Shown: in pieces, positions 15,910-25,561 of the stretch
How the letters are laid out: the number at the start of each line of letters is the position of its first letter
Position numbering within the stretch: position 1 is the stretch's first letter
NCBI GenBank assembly: GCA_028768525.1
Contig: CP054837.1
Coordinates: 1,842,001 to 1,906,000 of the forward strand
Direction of reading: 5' to 3'
DNA: 64,000 bases
Source of the DNA: Desulfobacter sp.
GTDB lineage: Bacteria > Desulfobacterota > Desulfobacteria > Desulfobacterales > Desulfobacteraceae
Program-made: the position numbers and the translations under genes
Notes under the pieces: model-generated
The model's input: the letters and a program-made list of their open reading frames with translations, nothing else
What the model was told of the DNA's origin: nothing
Database searches by the model: none

Positions 15910-18688
15910 GGCCTTTTCTCGCTTCTCTATTGCCGGGCTCTTTTTCAAGGACCATTCTATAAATGCGCCCCGCTGTGGAGAACTGTTCCATGAGGATGAA
16001 GCAGTCACCGATTTTGTTGAGTACAACTAGGCGGTCCGGCAAGGCAGCAGCACACCGTTCATAGGCGCCCACGGCATTGGCATAATCTTCCACCCCATAA
16101 AATGTATCGCCCAATTCCTCCCAGAGTACGGCCTGGCCCGAATCAAGAGCAACCGCCTCTTCCAGCCTGACAACACCCTGGTCGAACCGGTCGGTTTCCA
16201 TTAAAAGCCTGGCCGTGAATGCCGCCCACTCAGCATTATCCGGGCGTTCCTCAAGTGCGGACTGCGCCATTTCAAGGGCCTGCTCTTTTTTGTCTTCAAG
16301 ATCCATCAACCTGGCCTTTAAAAAACGCCAGGACGGGGTATAGTTTTCAATGGGCCGCCACACCGAAAGAAATAGGGCGGCCTCCCGGATCCGCCCCTGA
16401 TCAATCAGCCGGACAATCGCATGGCTGCTGGACCACCAATAATTCGCATCTTTTAATTGCCGGAAAAAAGCATCGTCATTGCGCAGTTTCAATGCCCGCT
16501 TCAGACATGTTTCCCAGATCCCGGGTTCATTCTTCGCCCTTTCCATCCAATTCGCGGCCATGGCCGCTCTCTTTTCCTCTATCTTTGGAGCCAGATCCGG
16601 TTGGTTGGCCAGGGCGCCTTCCCAGACCTCAAAGGACTTGTCAAAATCAAGCATTTGGGCAAACGCTTCTCCCTGCAGAAGCCTGCACCTGGCTGAACCC
16701 GGGAACTCAGCCATGCATTGTTCCAAAAGGCTTCGGGCTTTTGCACTATCCCCATTCTTAAGATACAGCGCCGCCAGTTCGAGAAAGTCGGTCTCACGAA
16801 ACCGGCCCTGCTGGATCTTGGATAGGATCTGATCTTCAGTGCTCAGATATGACACCAGGTTTCCGACGAGACGGCTAAAAAGTTCAATCCCGTGCGCATG
16901 CCCCGCCATCTCCGTCTCCAGGATCTTGTTTTCCTTTATCAGAACCTCTATTTCATTATCAGCTTTTTCAAAGGCCTGGATATTTTTTGCTTCATAGAGT
17001 TTTTTGGCGGCCATCTCCTCCATGGGCATAAACAATTCCAATTCAGCCCGGGCCTTTTTTAATTTCCGGATAATCTGCCGGGCCTTTTGGGGAAGTTGGG
17101 AAAATCGGGTAAGCTTTTCGGTGAAAGGTTTGGTCAGGAATTCTTTTGACTGCCTGCATATCTTCCCGATTTTCCTCACCTGTCCTGAGGCTTTCCTGGC
17201 GGCAGCCAGTTCTTTTTCAGCTGCACGAATAAAAGAAAGCACCTGTGCCCGATCAACACCATGGACACACGAATCCATAATTCTGTCTAAGGGAATCCGC
17301 TTATCCGTATAATGCCCCATGACAGAGGCCAGATCTCGGACCTGTGTGCCCTTAATATGTGCCCCCGCTGCAGTGGCGTTGATATAGTCGGCAGGGTGGT
17401 TGCCGAGCATTTTTTCAAGGTTCTGCTTGAATTCCAGGAATGGGCGGAGTGTCGGGACTCCTTCGCCGTTGATACCCGGCACCGTGATAAATTTTGAAGT
17501 CTGATCATGCCAGTCATGTGAAAAGACAGCACCCTTGACATGATCCCTTTCAACTGAAGTAAACGCAAAATCATACCCGGTGAAAATAATGGGATCCGCC
17601 CCCATCATCTGGGCAGCGCTGAGTGATAAAAGGGCGACAGAATTGACAGGCGCCATCAGGTGCTTCACTTTTAAAGCCTTTAAAATCCAGGCCTGGGTTT
17701 CATTTTCCTGAAAACTGAAAAACAGATGTTTCAGCGACAAGCGCTTGGCAGCCAAACTGGAGGATACGGCACCTGCGATAAGGGAAAAACGGGCCTCTCC
17801 GATAAGGTCCGGCGACAGCTTCTCGGAATTCATATTTCTGAAATCCAGGGTGGTAACGAAATCCGGCACAATGCCGTTTTTCAACAGTGGCGCCACGGCG
17901 GAGTCTGCCGCAATCATTACACACCGGCCCACGGCCTCTTTTAAATGCCCCATGCTTCTGCCGAGGGAGGGACCGGCCGATACCAGAACCGCCGGCAATC
18001 CTTGAAAAGCGCCTTTCAATGCATCCGCCGGAGCAGCCGTCCTTAAAAGGGTGAGATTGGAAATCCTGTTCTCAAACAATTGTTCCCCGTACTCGGTCAG
18101 GGCGCCGCAGGCTGACAGTGCTCTGCTGACCCTGGCCCCTGCCACACTCTTTGTTTCAGCATAAAGCTCGGGTCTCCACTCCGAAAGGGGGGGGTAGTCG
18201 CTGATTAAATAATCGGTCTGCACCCCGGTGTTTATGATCGTATCATAGAAGGTATCCCAATCGATCTCACCGGCCATCACCACCACTTTGTCAGATGCCA
18301 GAAGCGGTCTGAGGTCAGCATAGTGCATAGCCAGGCAGAACATATCCAGGCACGGTTCCAAAATTACCATACGGTATATATCCTGGCGCTGTTCCAGGGC
18401 AATCCGCTGGCTGTACCCCATCCCCAGGCCAATGAAAACACATACGGTGGCATCAAGCGCGCTTTCATTCTTCAATATGGGCAGCCAGTCTGAAAGGGTC
18501 TTAATCGGATCATTCTGGTTGTACAAATAGGCATAGTTAGGGCCGGGCCTGTCAAACCTGAGCGTGGGAAGTGAGCGGGTAGGTATAACCTCTCCGATGT
18601 CCCGGGGGGCAAATTGACACACCTGCCGGTACAATTGCGGATCTTTTTCTTTTAAACACGAAATATTTTCATCCCAGAACCGTCTCAT
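15890..18688 (-). CDS. maf1: Motility-associated (Maf, DUF115) glycosyltransferase with TPR tail
   Basis: Maf proteins transfer nonulosonic acids onto flagellin. The central DUF115 domain is clear (ILVSAGPSL-type motif at about 235-242, then IAADSAVAPLL and FTGYDFAF), preceded by the family's N-terminal domain and followed by a coiled-coil stretch and several tetratricopeptide-like repeats up to residue 932. The start ATG at 18688 has AGGGGAA upstream; the longer frame from 18727 has none. A run of eight C on the coding strand (18187-18194) codes part of DYPPL and could slip. It is paralogous to the gene at 19737 with the same layout, and its stop codon overlaps the flavoprotein frame. Confidence 0.87.
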   Translation of the reverse strand: MRRFWDENISCLKEKDPQLYRQVCQFAPRDIGEVIPTRSLPTLRFDRPGPNYAYLYNQNDPIKTLSDWLPILKNESALDATVCVFIGLGMGYSQRIALEQRQDIYRMVILEPCLDMFCLAMHYADLRPLLASDKVVVMAGEIDWDTFYDTIINTGVQTDYLISDYPPLSEWRPELYAETKSVAGARVSRALSACGALTEYGEQLFENRISNLTLLRTAAPADALKGAFQGLPAVLVSAGPSLGRSMGHLKEAVGRCVMIAADSAVAPLLKNGIVPDFVTTLDFRNMNSEKLSPDLIGEARFSLIAGAVSSSLAAKRLSLKHLFFSFQENETQAWILKALKVKHLMAPVNSVALLSLSAAQMMGADPIIFTGYDFAFTSVERDHVKGAVFSHDWHDQTSKFITVPGINGEGVPTLRPFLEFKQNLEKMLGNHPADYINATAAGAHIKGTQVRDLASVMGHYTDKRIPLDRIMDSCVHGVDRAQVLSFIRAAEKELAAARKASGQVRKIGKICRQSKEFLTKPFTEKLTRFSQLPQKARQIIRKLKKARAELELFMPMEEMAAKKLYEAKNIQAFEKADNEIEVLIKENKILETEMAGHAHGIELFSRLVGNLVSYLSTEDQILSKIQQGRFRETDFLELAALYLKNGDSAKARSLLEQCMAEFPGSARCRLLQGEAFAQMLDFDKSFEVWEGALANQPDLAPKIEEKRAAMAANWMERAKNEPGIWETCLKRALKLRNDDAFFRQLKDANYWWSSSHAIVRLIDQGRIREAALFLSVWRPIENYTPSWRFLKARLMDLEDKKEQALEMAQSALEERPDNAEWAAFTARLLMETDRFDQGVVRLEEAVALDSGQAVLWEELGDTFYGVEDYANAVGAYERCAAALPDRLVVLNKIGDCFILMEQFSTAGRIYRMVLEKEPGNREARKGLGKIPV

Positions 18689-18704
18689 ATTCTTTTTTCC
18701 CCTA

Positions 18705-18731
18705 TTATTGTCTGCAGCGACATGCACTTAA
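18705..18731 (-). promoter_or_regulatory. Sigma-28-like promoter upstream of maf1
   Basis: TTAAGTGC, 11 bases, then GACAATAA on the minus strand. This keeps the TTAAG-T-C / 11 / G-x-C-x-A-T-A-A pattern seen at the strong flagellin promoter (39585-39611), with five and six of eight bases matching the FliA consensus. It would put Maf1 in the late flagellar regulon. The leader is short. Confidence 0.4.
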
Positions 18732-18894
18732 GCCATCAATATGGTGCATTCTCTGATACGCTCCCACCAGCCCCCATCAACGATCTAAAGCATTGGGTTG
18801 GTATTAGGCAATTTTTTCCGGCCGGCACCTTGTTACAAACGCTCTCCAGAGCCTCCCGGCTTCGGCTGCAAGCCTTCTCATCATGGTATACAAA

Positions 18895-18923
18895 TTGCTT
18901 ATTCATTTCAACAAGGATATTTT
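18895..18923 (+). promoter_or_regulatory. Weak sigma-70-like promoter for the YkgJ-type gene
   Basis: TTGCTT and TATTTT separated by 17 bases, 42 bases before the ATG at 18965. The rest of the 18689-18964 gap shows only the divergent maf1 promoter. Confidence 0.3.
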
Positions 18924-18964
18924 TAACCATAAAAGGAAATTTTTACCGGAAACGGAGCGTTTTC

Positions 18965-19540
18965 ATGATAAAGGGGGAGATTTTGACCAATCCACATATT
19001 TGCGCCCAATGCGATGCCACCAACAGATCATGCTGCACACTAAGGGCCGAAGACAATGACGGCATGCCCACACCGGTATCCGAACCTGAAGTTGTCAAAA
19101 TTCTGGCCGCACAGGGTCATCAAAGAAGAGAAGAGATCCTTGATATCCGCCCCAATTCAGAACAGTTTACCCACCAGATGACCCTGCTGTTTCCGGACAT
19201 GGCCGACTATATCCACCACGCCTTCCCAATGAGCGGACATCACATGGAGCTTAAAACACAGGGGGATGCCTGTATTTTCAAAGACGATCAGGGATGCCTG
19301 CTTCCCAATGAGGCCCGTCCCCATTTCTGCCGCATCTATCCCTTCTGGTTTTTCGGTAGTGAACCGCAGATTTTCCAGGATCACAATTGCCTGGCCCTTC
19401 AAAAAAACAGGACCATCCCGGAGGTTCTGCTTTCTCTGGGGACAAATGCGGACACCCTCCGCCGGATCCACAACCGGATCTGCCGAGACTGGGGACTTTA
19501 CCGCTCCATTCCACAGAAGCAAAAACGGGCCTTCCTTTAA
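18965..19540 (+). CDS. YkgJ family cysteine cluster protein
   Basis: 191-residue protein with the YkgJ/UPF0153 cysteine pattern: C13, C16, C23 and C24 near the N-terminus, then a CIF...CLL pair and the hallmark CRIYPFW. Such proteins probably bind an Fe-S cluster or zinc; no reaction is established for the family. ATG at 18965 with GGAGCG upstream is preferred over the in-frame ATG at 18722, which would overlap the maf1 start region and adds residues lacking family features. Members are often found beside flagellar and glycosylation genes, and here it lies between the two maf genes. Confidence 0.8.
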   Translation: MIKGEILTNPHICAQCDATNRSCCTLRAEDNDGMPTPVSEPEVVKILAAQGHQRREEILDIRPNSEQFTHQMTLLFPDMADYIHHAFPMSGHHMELKTQGDACIFKDDQGCLLPNEARPHFCRIYPFWFFGSEPQIFQDHNCLALQKNRTIPEVLLSLGTNADTLRRIHNRICRDWGLYRSIPQKQKRAFL

Positions 19541-19629
19541 TATACATATGGATCATACCCTTTATGGCATCATGGATTTGCCTTAATAATTCGGCGCAGG
19601 CCAGGAAAAACTTAAAGGCAGATTTATGA

Positions 19630-19658
19630 TTGACGCTCAATTTTCCAGTCTATAGGAT
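19630..19658 (+). promoter_or_regulatory. Possible sigma-70 promoter of maf2
   Basis: TTGACG then 17 bases then TAGGAT, ending about 80 bases before the maf2 ATG. The -35 is good, the -10 weak. No sigma-28 or sigma-54 match was found in this gap (19541-19736). Confidence 0.35.
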
Positions 19659-19736
19659 GGGGGCAGGAAAATTCGTTATCCTGTAATATAGGAAGCCCGC
19701 CCTTAGAAGCAATAAAACAACCCCGGGGGATATTGT

Positions 19737-22589
19737 ATGCAGTCACCTGCCACGAATATTTATGAATCCAACCTTGCACTTTTAGAAAAACATCACAACC
19801 CGTTATTCAAAAGGATCACCCAGAATCCCCCCGAGCCTTTAGGAGAGATATTTTATGCGCCAAACGGCAAGCCCAATCTCCGGGTGATGACCGAAAAAGG
19901 CGTTCAGGTGACATTACACAATGAAATCGATCCTGAGGCTGAAAGCAAAGAGTTTGCGCAAAACCTTCCTGGGGACTTTAAGGGGTTTGCAGCCATTCTC
20001 GGAATGGGCCTTGGGTACGGTGCTCTGAGAATCCTCAAAGAACGGCCCCTCCTCCAGCGGCTGGCCTTCTTTGAACTGGAACCGGGCATCTTCGTCCAAG
20101 CCCTCAGACATGTTGATCTCACATCTATCTTGGATGATCCAAGGCTTATCCTTGGCATAGGGCCAACCCCTGAAATACCCGTCGTATTAGAAACCAGTTC
20201 AAGAACCATTCAACTTGAAAGCTCGAGTGTACTGCATCACAAGCCATCTTTCACCCTGCATCCGGATAGCTACAAACAGCTTGAAGAAGACCTGTTCAGC
20301 TATATTAACAGCCTGAATATCGGCGGCGCAACCATCAGGTCCCTGGGAAGGGATTTTTTCGACAACCGCTTTAAGAACATTGCCACCATCCACCATCATT
20401 TGATGCTGGAAGGCCTTCAATCCAAATTCGAGGGTATCCCCGCCATACTGGTTGCCGGCGGCCCTTCCTTGAACCGGAATATCCAGCAGCTCAAGCAGAT
20501 GGAGGAGAATGCGGTAATTATCGCCGTGGATACGGTGTTGCCGGCGCTGATAGACGAGGGTGTTTCCCCCCATTTCACCACATGTATCGACCCCCTGGAT
20601 TTGACCTATGAAAAGTTTGCCGATATCGCCCCGAAGGCAAAGGATACCGCTTTAATCTGCGCATCCTGGGTGACAGCCAAAACACCAAAAATATTCCCGG
20701 CGGCCCAGGTATTCTGGACATTTTCAGGAAAACCCATAGAGGCCTGGCTCAACACTACTATCGGGGGTAAAATTTTCACCGGGGGTGCCAGTACCGTCGC
20801 CCATTTAAACCTGATTGCAGCCCATATCCTTGGATGCGACCCCATCATATTTATCGGGCAGGACCTTGCATATTCGGATGCAGATTCAGCTTCCCACGCC
20901 AAAGGAACAATTCTACAGGGAGCGGATCCCACCGCCAGGATAAAAAATCCAATAAAAGGGGAGACTGTTATCGGTATCAACGGTGAAACGCTACGGACAG
21001 ACCGGGCCTTCCTGAGCATGAAAAAATATTTTGAGACCGCCATTGCCGCATCTGACAGGACCCATATCAATGCCACAGCATGGGGGGCAAATATCGAAGG
21101 CACGCAAATTCTCAACCTTGAGGACGCCATCGGCATGCATTGCAGCAAAAAAGTGTACCCGGACCGGATTCTTCAAGACCACTGCTCTGCAGCCCCGCCC
21201 ATGAACGCCGATGGCCTGACCCAGGTGTTCGACAGGATGCTGGCCAAAACCCGGAAACTGCAAAAACTGATCAAAAAATCCGATGCAGCAACCGCCGCCC
21301 TGCTAAAAGAGATTCAAAAACTAAAAAAACAAAAAGCAAAAATAAGCTCCTTTAGCATGCTCTCCACGGCCCAGAACAAAAAAATCCAAATAATAGATAA
21401 ATGCCACCAGGAACTGGACGACACAACAGATGTATGGGCAATTCTTGAGGAAATAACCATGGAAGGACTCAAGGAAAGTGAACGCCGCAAACAGGCGATA
21501 TCCATACTTGAAAAAGACTCAGATACATTCCATGATTGGTTGATAAAAAGCTTGAACCAGCGTCTTTTAATCAACCAGACCCGTAAACAGACCCTGGCCA
21601 TATTTGCGAACAACCTGAATATGGTTATCACGTTCCTCCAAAAAGAACGCAAATATCTAAAACAAGATGAACTAAAGCTTGCCGGCCTGTATATGAAACA
21701 CGGAAACTATCATATGGCCAAGCCGCTATTGAAAAAATTACAAAAGAAAATGCCGGACTCACCGGAAATCAACGTCCATCTCGGCTGTATTGCAATGCAG
21801 TTTAACCTGTACGAGGAGGCGAACCGGTATTTCCAAAGGGCTGTCAGGGCCAACCCCAAACTTGCCCGAACCGTCAACGCCCACCTGAAGGCATTCGGCG
21901 ATGAGTTTTTAGACTATGCCACATACTTTAAAACAGAACCCGGGCGGGAATTAAGCGTAAAGTACATGGTACAAAAAGGCCTTAAATACACCCCTGACCA
22001 TGACGGGCTGAAAAAAGAACTGGAAGCCATCCTGGCAAGTGACCTGGACGCCATCTGCGAGGAGCAGGACAAAGGCAATTTTGAATCACAGGCCGCCCTT
22101 ACAGAAGAGTGGCATAATTATGTGACAGACCAGAATAAGGTTTTCACCACCTTCCCTCCCGCCATAATAGGAAGGCTCCACCTTTGCTTTGGCAAACTAA
22201 AGTGCCACCAAAAAAACTACCTGGATGCCGTGGATGCCTTTGACCGGGCCATTGAATATCAGCCGGATAACAGGGACAATTATTCGGCTAAAATAGAGGC
22301 CTTATTTATGGCCGGAGAATTCGGCCGCGGTATTGACGCTTTGAATTCAGCAGTTAAAAAGGATAGCACCCTTGCTTCCTATTGGGAAACCATAGGAGAC
22401 AGTTTGCAGGACGGCGGCCAGTATGATGATGCCATTCTGGCTTATGAAAAATGTTTCATCCACCTGCCGGACAATATGAATCTGCTCAAAAAAATTGGGG
22501 ACTGTTACATGGAGACCAATCAGCTTGAAGCGGCAAAAGCTGCATACACGAGGTTAAAAGAACATCTGCAGTCTTCAGGGGAGGCCTGA
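19737..22589 (+). CDS. maf2: Motility-associated (Maf, DUF115) glycosyltransferase with TPR tail
   Basis: 950-residue paralogue of the maf gene at 15,890-18,688. The DUF115 core carries AILVAGGPSL, IIAVDTVLPAL and IFIGQDLAYSD; a lysine-rich coiled coil lies at ~500-570, and tetratricopeptide repeats occupy ~640-940 (for example TIGDSLQDGGQYDDAILAYEK region). It likely moves an activated nonulosonic acid to flagellin serine or threonine in the cytoplasm; TPRs may hold the acceptor or partner proteins. It is on its own on the plus strand, convergent with the CMP-sugar synthetase 11 bases away. GGGGGAT precedes the ATG. Which of the two sugars each Maf uses is not readable. Confidence 0.88.
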   Translation: MQSPATNIYESNLALLEKHHNPLFKRITQNPPEPLGEIFYAPNGKPNLRVMTEKGVQVTLHNEIDPEAESKEFAQNLPGDFKGFAAILGMGLGYGALRILKERPLLQRLAFFELEPGIFVQALRHVDLTSILDDPRLILGIGPTPEIPVVLETSSRTIQLESSSVLHHKPSFTLHPDSYKQLEEDLFSYINSLNIGGATIRSLGRDFFDNRFKNIATIHHHLMLEGLQSKFEGIPAILVAGGPSLNRNIQQLKQMEENAVIIAVDTVLPALIDEGVSPHFTTCIDPLDLTYEKFADIAPKAKDTALICASWVTAKTPKIFPAAQVFWTFSGKPIEAWLNTTIGGKIFTGGASTVAHLNLIAAHILGCDPIIFIGQDLAYSDADSASHAKGTILQGADPTARIKNPIKGETVIGINGETLRTDRAFLSMKKYFETAIAASDRTHINATAWGANIEGTQILNLEDAIGMHCSKKVYPDRILQDHCSAAPPMNADGLTQVFDRMLAKTRKLQKLIKKSDAATAALLKEIQKLKKQKAKISSFSMLSTAQNKKIQIIDKCHQELDDTTDVWAILEEITMEGLKESERRKQAISILEKDSDTFHDWLIKSLNQRLLINQTRKQTLAIFANNLNMVITFLQKERKYLKQDELKLAGLYMKHGNYHMAKPLLKKLQKKMPDSPEINVHLGCIAMQFNLYEEANRYFQRAVRANPKLARTVNAHLKAFGDEFLDYATYFKTEPGRELSVKYMVQKGLKYTPDHDGLKKELEAILASDLDAICEEQDKGNFESQAALTEEWHNYVTDQNKVFTTFPPAIIGRLHLCFGKLKCHQKNYLDAVDAFDRAIEYQPDNRDNYSAKIEALFMAGEFGRGIDALNSAVKKDSTLASYWETIGDSLQDGGQYDDAILAYEKCFIHLPDNMNLLKKIGDCYMETNQLEAAKAAYTRLKEHLQSSGEA

Positions 22590-22600
22590 TCTCCCCATTG

Positions 22601-23296
22601 TCATTTTTGACGGTTGGCTTTTGTTATCCAGTCAAAATATCTAAGATCAGACTCTGTATCGATATCCAGGGAGCGCTCTGCAGGGACGACATACCCCCTT
22701 GTGGTGTCGGAATAAAATGACCTGTTTGCCATAAACCAGCTTGAGCGGGCCATATATATGGCACCGCTGGGGAGGTAAGACACGGGTAAATCCTGCCTTC
22801 GTTTATTTAAATACCTTTCTCCGAGAACAGGCTTTAACATGGCGGTTCCGTCCATATGGAACATCCAGTAGGGGCTCTTATCCACCTGGGTCACAGAAAC
22901 CATTGCATCTGAAGATGAATTGATGCACGATTCGATACACCCGTCGATGTCCTCTGCCCGGGTTAAGGGAGATGTCGGCTGGAGCAGCATTACAAAATCA
23001 TACCCTGGAACGGATTCCATGGCGTGGACAATCACATCGGAAACAGAACTCTCGTCCCGGGCCAAATGCGCCGGCCTCACAAAAGGCGCCTCACATCCGT
23101 ATTGCCCGGCAACCCGGATAATCTCAGAGTCATCAGAGGAAAGGATTAAACGGTCCATGAGTCTGGACCGCCCTGCGGCCTCTATCATCCACGCGATCAG
23201 CGGTTTTCCGCCAGCCCGCCTGACATTTTTGCGCGGCACCCCCTTAGAGCCTCCCCGGGCGGCTATCACCCCTAGTATTTTCATCTGATCAAACAT
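22601..23296 (-). CDS. legF: CMP-legionaminate (acylneuraminate) cytidylyltransferase
   Basis: 231 residues with the N-terminal CTP-binding motif IAARGGSKGVPRKN and the downstream QPTSPLT and DEXD-type segments of the NeuA family. As the last gene of the operon neuB-neuC-guanylyltransferase-cytidylyltransferase it should activate legionaminic acid (or sialic acid) with CMP. I keep ATG at 23296 (AGGA upstream); ATG at 23284 is an equally family-like alternative. Paralogue of the gene at 5,317. The symbol is given by pathway context; sequence alone does not separate Leg from Neu specificity. Confidence 0.88.
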   Translation of the reverse strand: MFDQMKILGVIAARGGSKGVPRKNVRRAGGKPLIAWMIEAAGRSRLMDRLILSSDDSEIIRVAGQYGCEAPFVRPAHLARDESSVSDVIVHAMESVPGYDFVMLLQPTSPLTRAEDIDGCIESCINSSSDAMVSVTQVDKSPYWMFHMDGTAMLKPVLGERYLNKRRQDLPVSYLPSGAIYMARSSWFMANRSFYSDTTRGYVVPAERSLDIDTESDLRYFDWITKANRQK

Positions 23297-23317
23297 CAGC
23301 GATGGTGTCCTGCCCTA

Positions 23318-24382
23318 TCATCCCCAGAATATTTCTCCGTATTCGCCCTCTGCCGTTTCAAAATCTCGTTTATGACCGATATCCATCCAGTATTCCCTGA
23401 TCTGAAAAATAACGGTTTTCAAATCCTTTCCCATCATCTTGTCAAATAGATGGGTCATATCAAAGTACTCGTTTCCTGGTATTAGATCAACGATGTCCGG
23501 CTCAAACACATAGATACCGCCGTTGACAAAAAACCGTTGCACCGGTTTTTCATCAAGCCGCACCAGTCGGTTACCCTCCTGGTGGATGACCCCGTAAGGA
23601 ATCTGCATATTGTATTCCCTCACACACATGGTGGCCATTGCGCTGCCCAGTTTGTTGTTATTGATATGAAAATCCAGAAGTTTTTCAAAATCCACCTTTG
23701 TCAGCAGGTCTCCATTCATTACAATAAAAGGGGCATCCGGTTTTTCCGGCATCAATTTTATACTTCCGGCCGTGCCCAGGCGTTTATTTTCTTTGAGGTA
23801 TTCAATATTCACTCCCCACTTCGAACCGTCGCCAAAATAATCTTCGATCATCTCGGCCTTGTAATTGACAGATATATAAAAATTCCCAAACCCTTTGTCG
23901 ATAAACCCCTCAAGAATGGTTTCAAGCACAGGGGTTCCACCGACTTTCAACAGGGGCTTGGGACAGGATTCGGTCAAGGGGCGCAGCCGGGTGCCCAACC
24001 CCCCGGCCATCAATACCACCGGATTTTCCCTTTTTTTTCCAGCCAGGATATCCTTAAGCACAATCAGGCGGACCACACGGCCTTGGTGGTCCACCATGGG
24101 CAATTGGGTGATGGACTGCTCCTTCATGATCCGTTTCATGGTCTTTGCATCCTCATCCACAGAAGCGGTGAGGGGGGAAACATAATAAATGCGCTTCACA
24201 GGTTCTTCTATGCTGATGCCCTTTAATATCCCCCTTCGGATATCCCCGTCTGTTACGGTGCCAAGGAGTTTATCTTCAGCATCCACAACAAGGGCAATCT
24301 GAAGGCTGCTTTTATCAATAACAGCCATCGTCTCTTTAATGCTGGTATCGGGTGAAACAGAGGTTTTTTTCCAATCTTTCAT
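23318..24382 (-). CDS. ptmE: CBS-domain sugar-1-phosphate guanylyltransferase, PtmE-type
   Basis: Two CBS motifs fill residues ~1-115 (the second ends VLKDILAG), followed by a nucleotidyltransferase domain with the signature GGLGTRL at 127-133 and PKPLL. This CBS plus NTP-transferase architecture is that of Campylobacter PtmE, the glucosamine-1-phosphate guanylyltransferase that supplies GDP-sugars to the legionaminic acid route. The position between neuC- and neuA-type genes supports that. The CBS pair could give allosteric control by adenine nucleotides, which is family knowledge and not seen directly. Confidence 0.85.
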   Translation of the reverse strand: MKDWKKTSVSPDTSIKETMAVIDKSSLQIALVVDAEDKLLGTVTDGDIRRGILKGISIEEPVKRIYYVSPLTASVDEDAKTMKRIMKEQSITQLPMVDHQGRVVRLIVLKDILAGKKRENPVVLMAGGLGTRLRPLTESCPKPLLKVGGTPVLETILEGFIDKGFGNFYISVNYKAEMIEDYFGDGSKWGVNIEYLKENKRLGTAGSIKLMPEKPDAPFIVMNGDLLTKVDFEKLLDFHINNNKLGSAMATMCVREYNMQIPYGVIHQEGNRLVRLDEKPVQRFFVNGGIYVFEPDIVDLIPGNEYFDMTHLFDKMMGKDLKTVIFQIREYWMDIGHKRDFETAEGEYGEIFWG

Positions 24383-24391
24383 GGGACTACC

Positions 24392-25561
24392 CTAGGCCTT
24401 TATGTCATAAAATATTTTCGTGTTTTCCGCAAAATCGGCGGTTTCAAGTATCTGCCTGATCATTTTGGCAGTGCCTTCCTTTTTAAACGGTATCTCCATT
24501 GCTTTTATATCGGCTTGAAACCCGGTACGGTCAAGTTTTTTAAACGCATCAAAAATAGCCCTGTGATCGGCAGTGCAGTCTATTACACTCAGTGCCCGCA
24601 CCCTGCCCTTCTGCCGGTCTCCGATATTTATGGTGGGCACCCCCAAGGCAGGCGCCTCTATAATACCGCTTGAACTGTTGCCGACCACTGCCCGGCAGAG
24701 CTTCATGGCAGACAGATACCTTAAACTGCCAAGGGAGGAAACGATGAGGCATTGACCTTTATGGCGGCGCTGGAACTCATTTTGAAGCGCATTGATTTTC
24801 TGACCGCCGGCATCGGCATTGGCCCCTGTAAATATAAACCGGTGATCCCGGAATTGATCCAACACCCCCAGAAGGGCTGAAAAAGACGCTGCAGGCCCAT
24901 CCCTTCCCAGGGTTTCGGGATGATAGGTGATAAGGAAAAAAGGCGTATCCAGATCCAGCCCGAGGGAGCGTTCAAGTTCGGCTTTCTCCATGAACCTCAT
25001 CCCCTGAATATTTTCCACGCCCAAGGCCCCGACATCAAACACCCGCTCAGGCGCCTCGCCCATCTGGATAATCCGTTTGCGGTATGCGTCACAGCAGGGG
25101 AAATGATAAAGGGCCATCTTGGTGATACTGTGCCTGAACGCCTCATCAATGGCACCGGATGTCGTCTCTCCGCCGTGGATATGGGCAATGGGAATGCCGT
25201 GCACATGGGCTGATGCGGCACAGCAGAAAGCCTCCCACCGGTCCCCCAGAACAACCAGGACATCCGGACGGGACTGGCCAAAGTACCTGCCGTAGCGCGC
25301 CATTGCCATGCCCATGGAGCGGCATATCCCCTGGGGGCTGTCATCGCAGGGTTCGATATCCACGCAGGCATCAGGCTCGACCCCATCTTTGGTGATTTCA
25401 TCCAGGGTCATGCCGTGGGCCGCTGCCAGGTGGGTACCGCTGACCAGGAGCCGCAGTTCCAGGACTCCGCTTGAATCGATTTCCTTGATCAGCCGCCGCA
25501 TTAAACCGTACTCTGCCCGTGTTGAGGTGTAAACACAGACTCTGATCTTCAATGGATTCAT
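24392..25561 (-). CDS. legG: Hydrolysing UDP/GDP-sugar 2-epimerase (NeuC/LegG)
   Basis: 389-residue GT-B-like epimerase that removes the nucleotide and inverts C2 to give the six-carbon substrate of the NeuB-type synthase. Family motifs visible: TSTRAEYGLMR at the N-terminus, VLGDRWEA, HIHGGETTSGAIDE and the C-terminal GNSSSGIIEAP followed by NIGDRQKGR. The start codon overlaps the stop of the synthase gene (ATGA). In this context the substrate is probably the GDP- or UDP-linked 2,4-diacetamido-6-deoxy sugar made by LegB, LegC and an acetyltransferase encoded at 29.6-32.3 kb. Confidence 0.9.
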   Translation of the reverse strand: MNPLKIRVCVYTSTRAEYGLMRRLIKEIDSSGVLELRLLVSGTHLAAAHGMTLDEITKDGVEPDACVDIEPCDDSPQGICRSMGMAMARYGRYFGQSRPDVLVVLGDRWEAFCCAASAHVHGIPIAHIHGGETTSGAIDEAFRHSITKMALYHFPCCDAYRKRIIQMGEAPERVFDVGALGVENIQGMRFMEKAELERSLGLDLDTPFFLITYHPETLGRDGPAASFSALLGVLDQFRDHRFIFTGANADAGGQKINALQNEFQRRHKGQCLIVSSLGSLRYLSAMKLCRAVVGNSSSGIIEAPALGVPTINIGDRQKGRVRALSVIDCTADHRAIFDAFKKLDRTGFQADIKAMEIPFKKEGTAKMIRQILETADFAENTKIFYDIKA

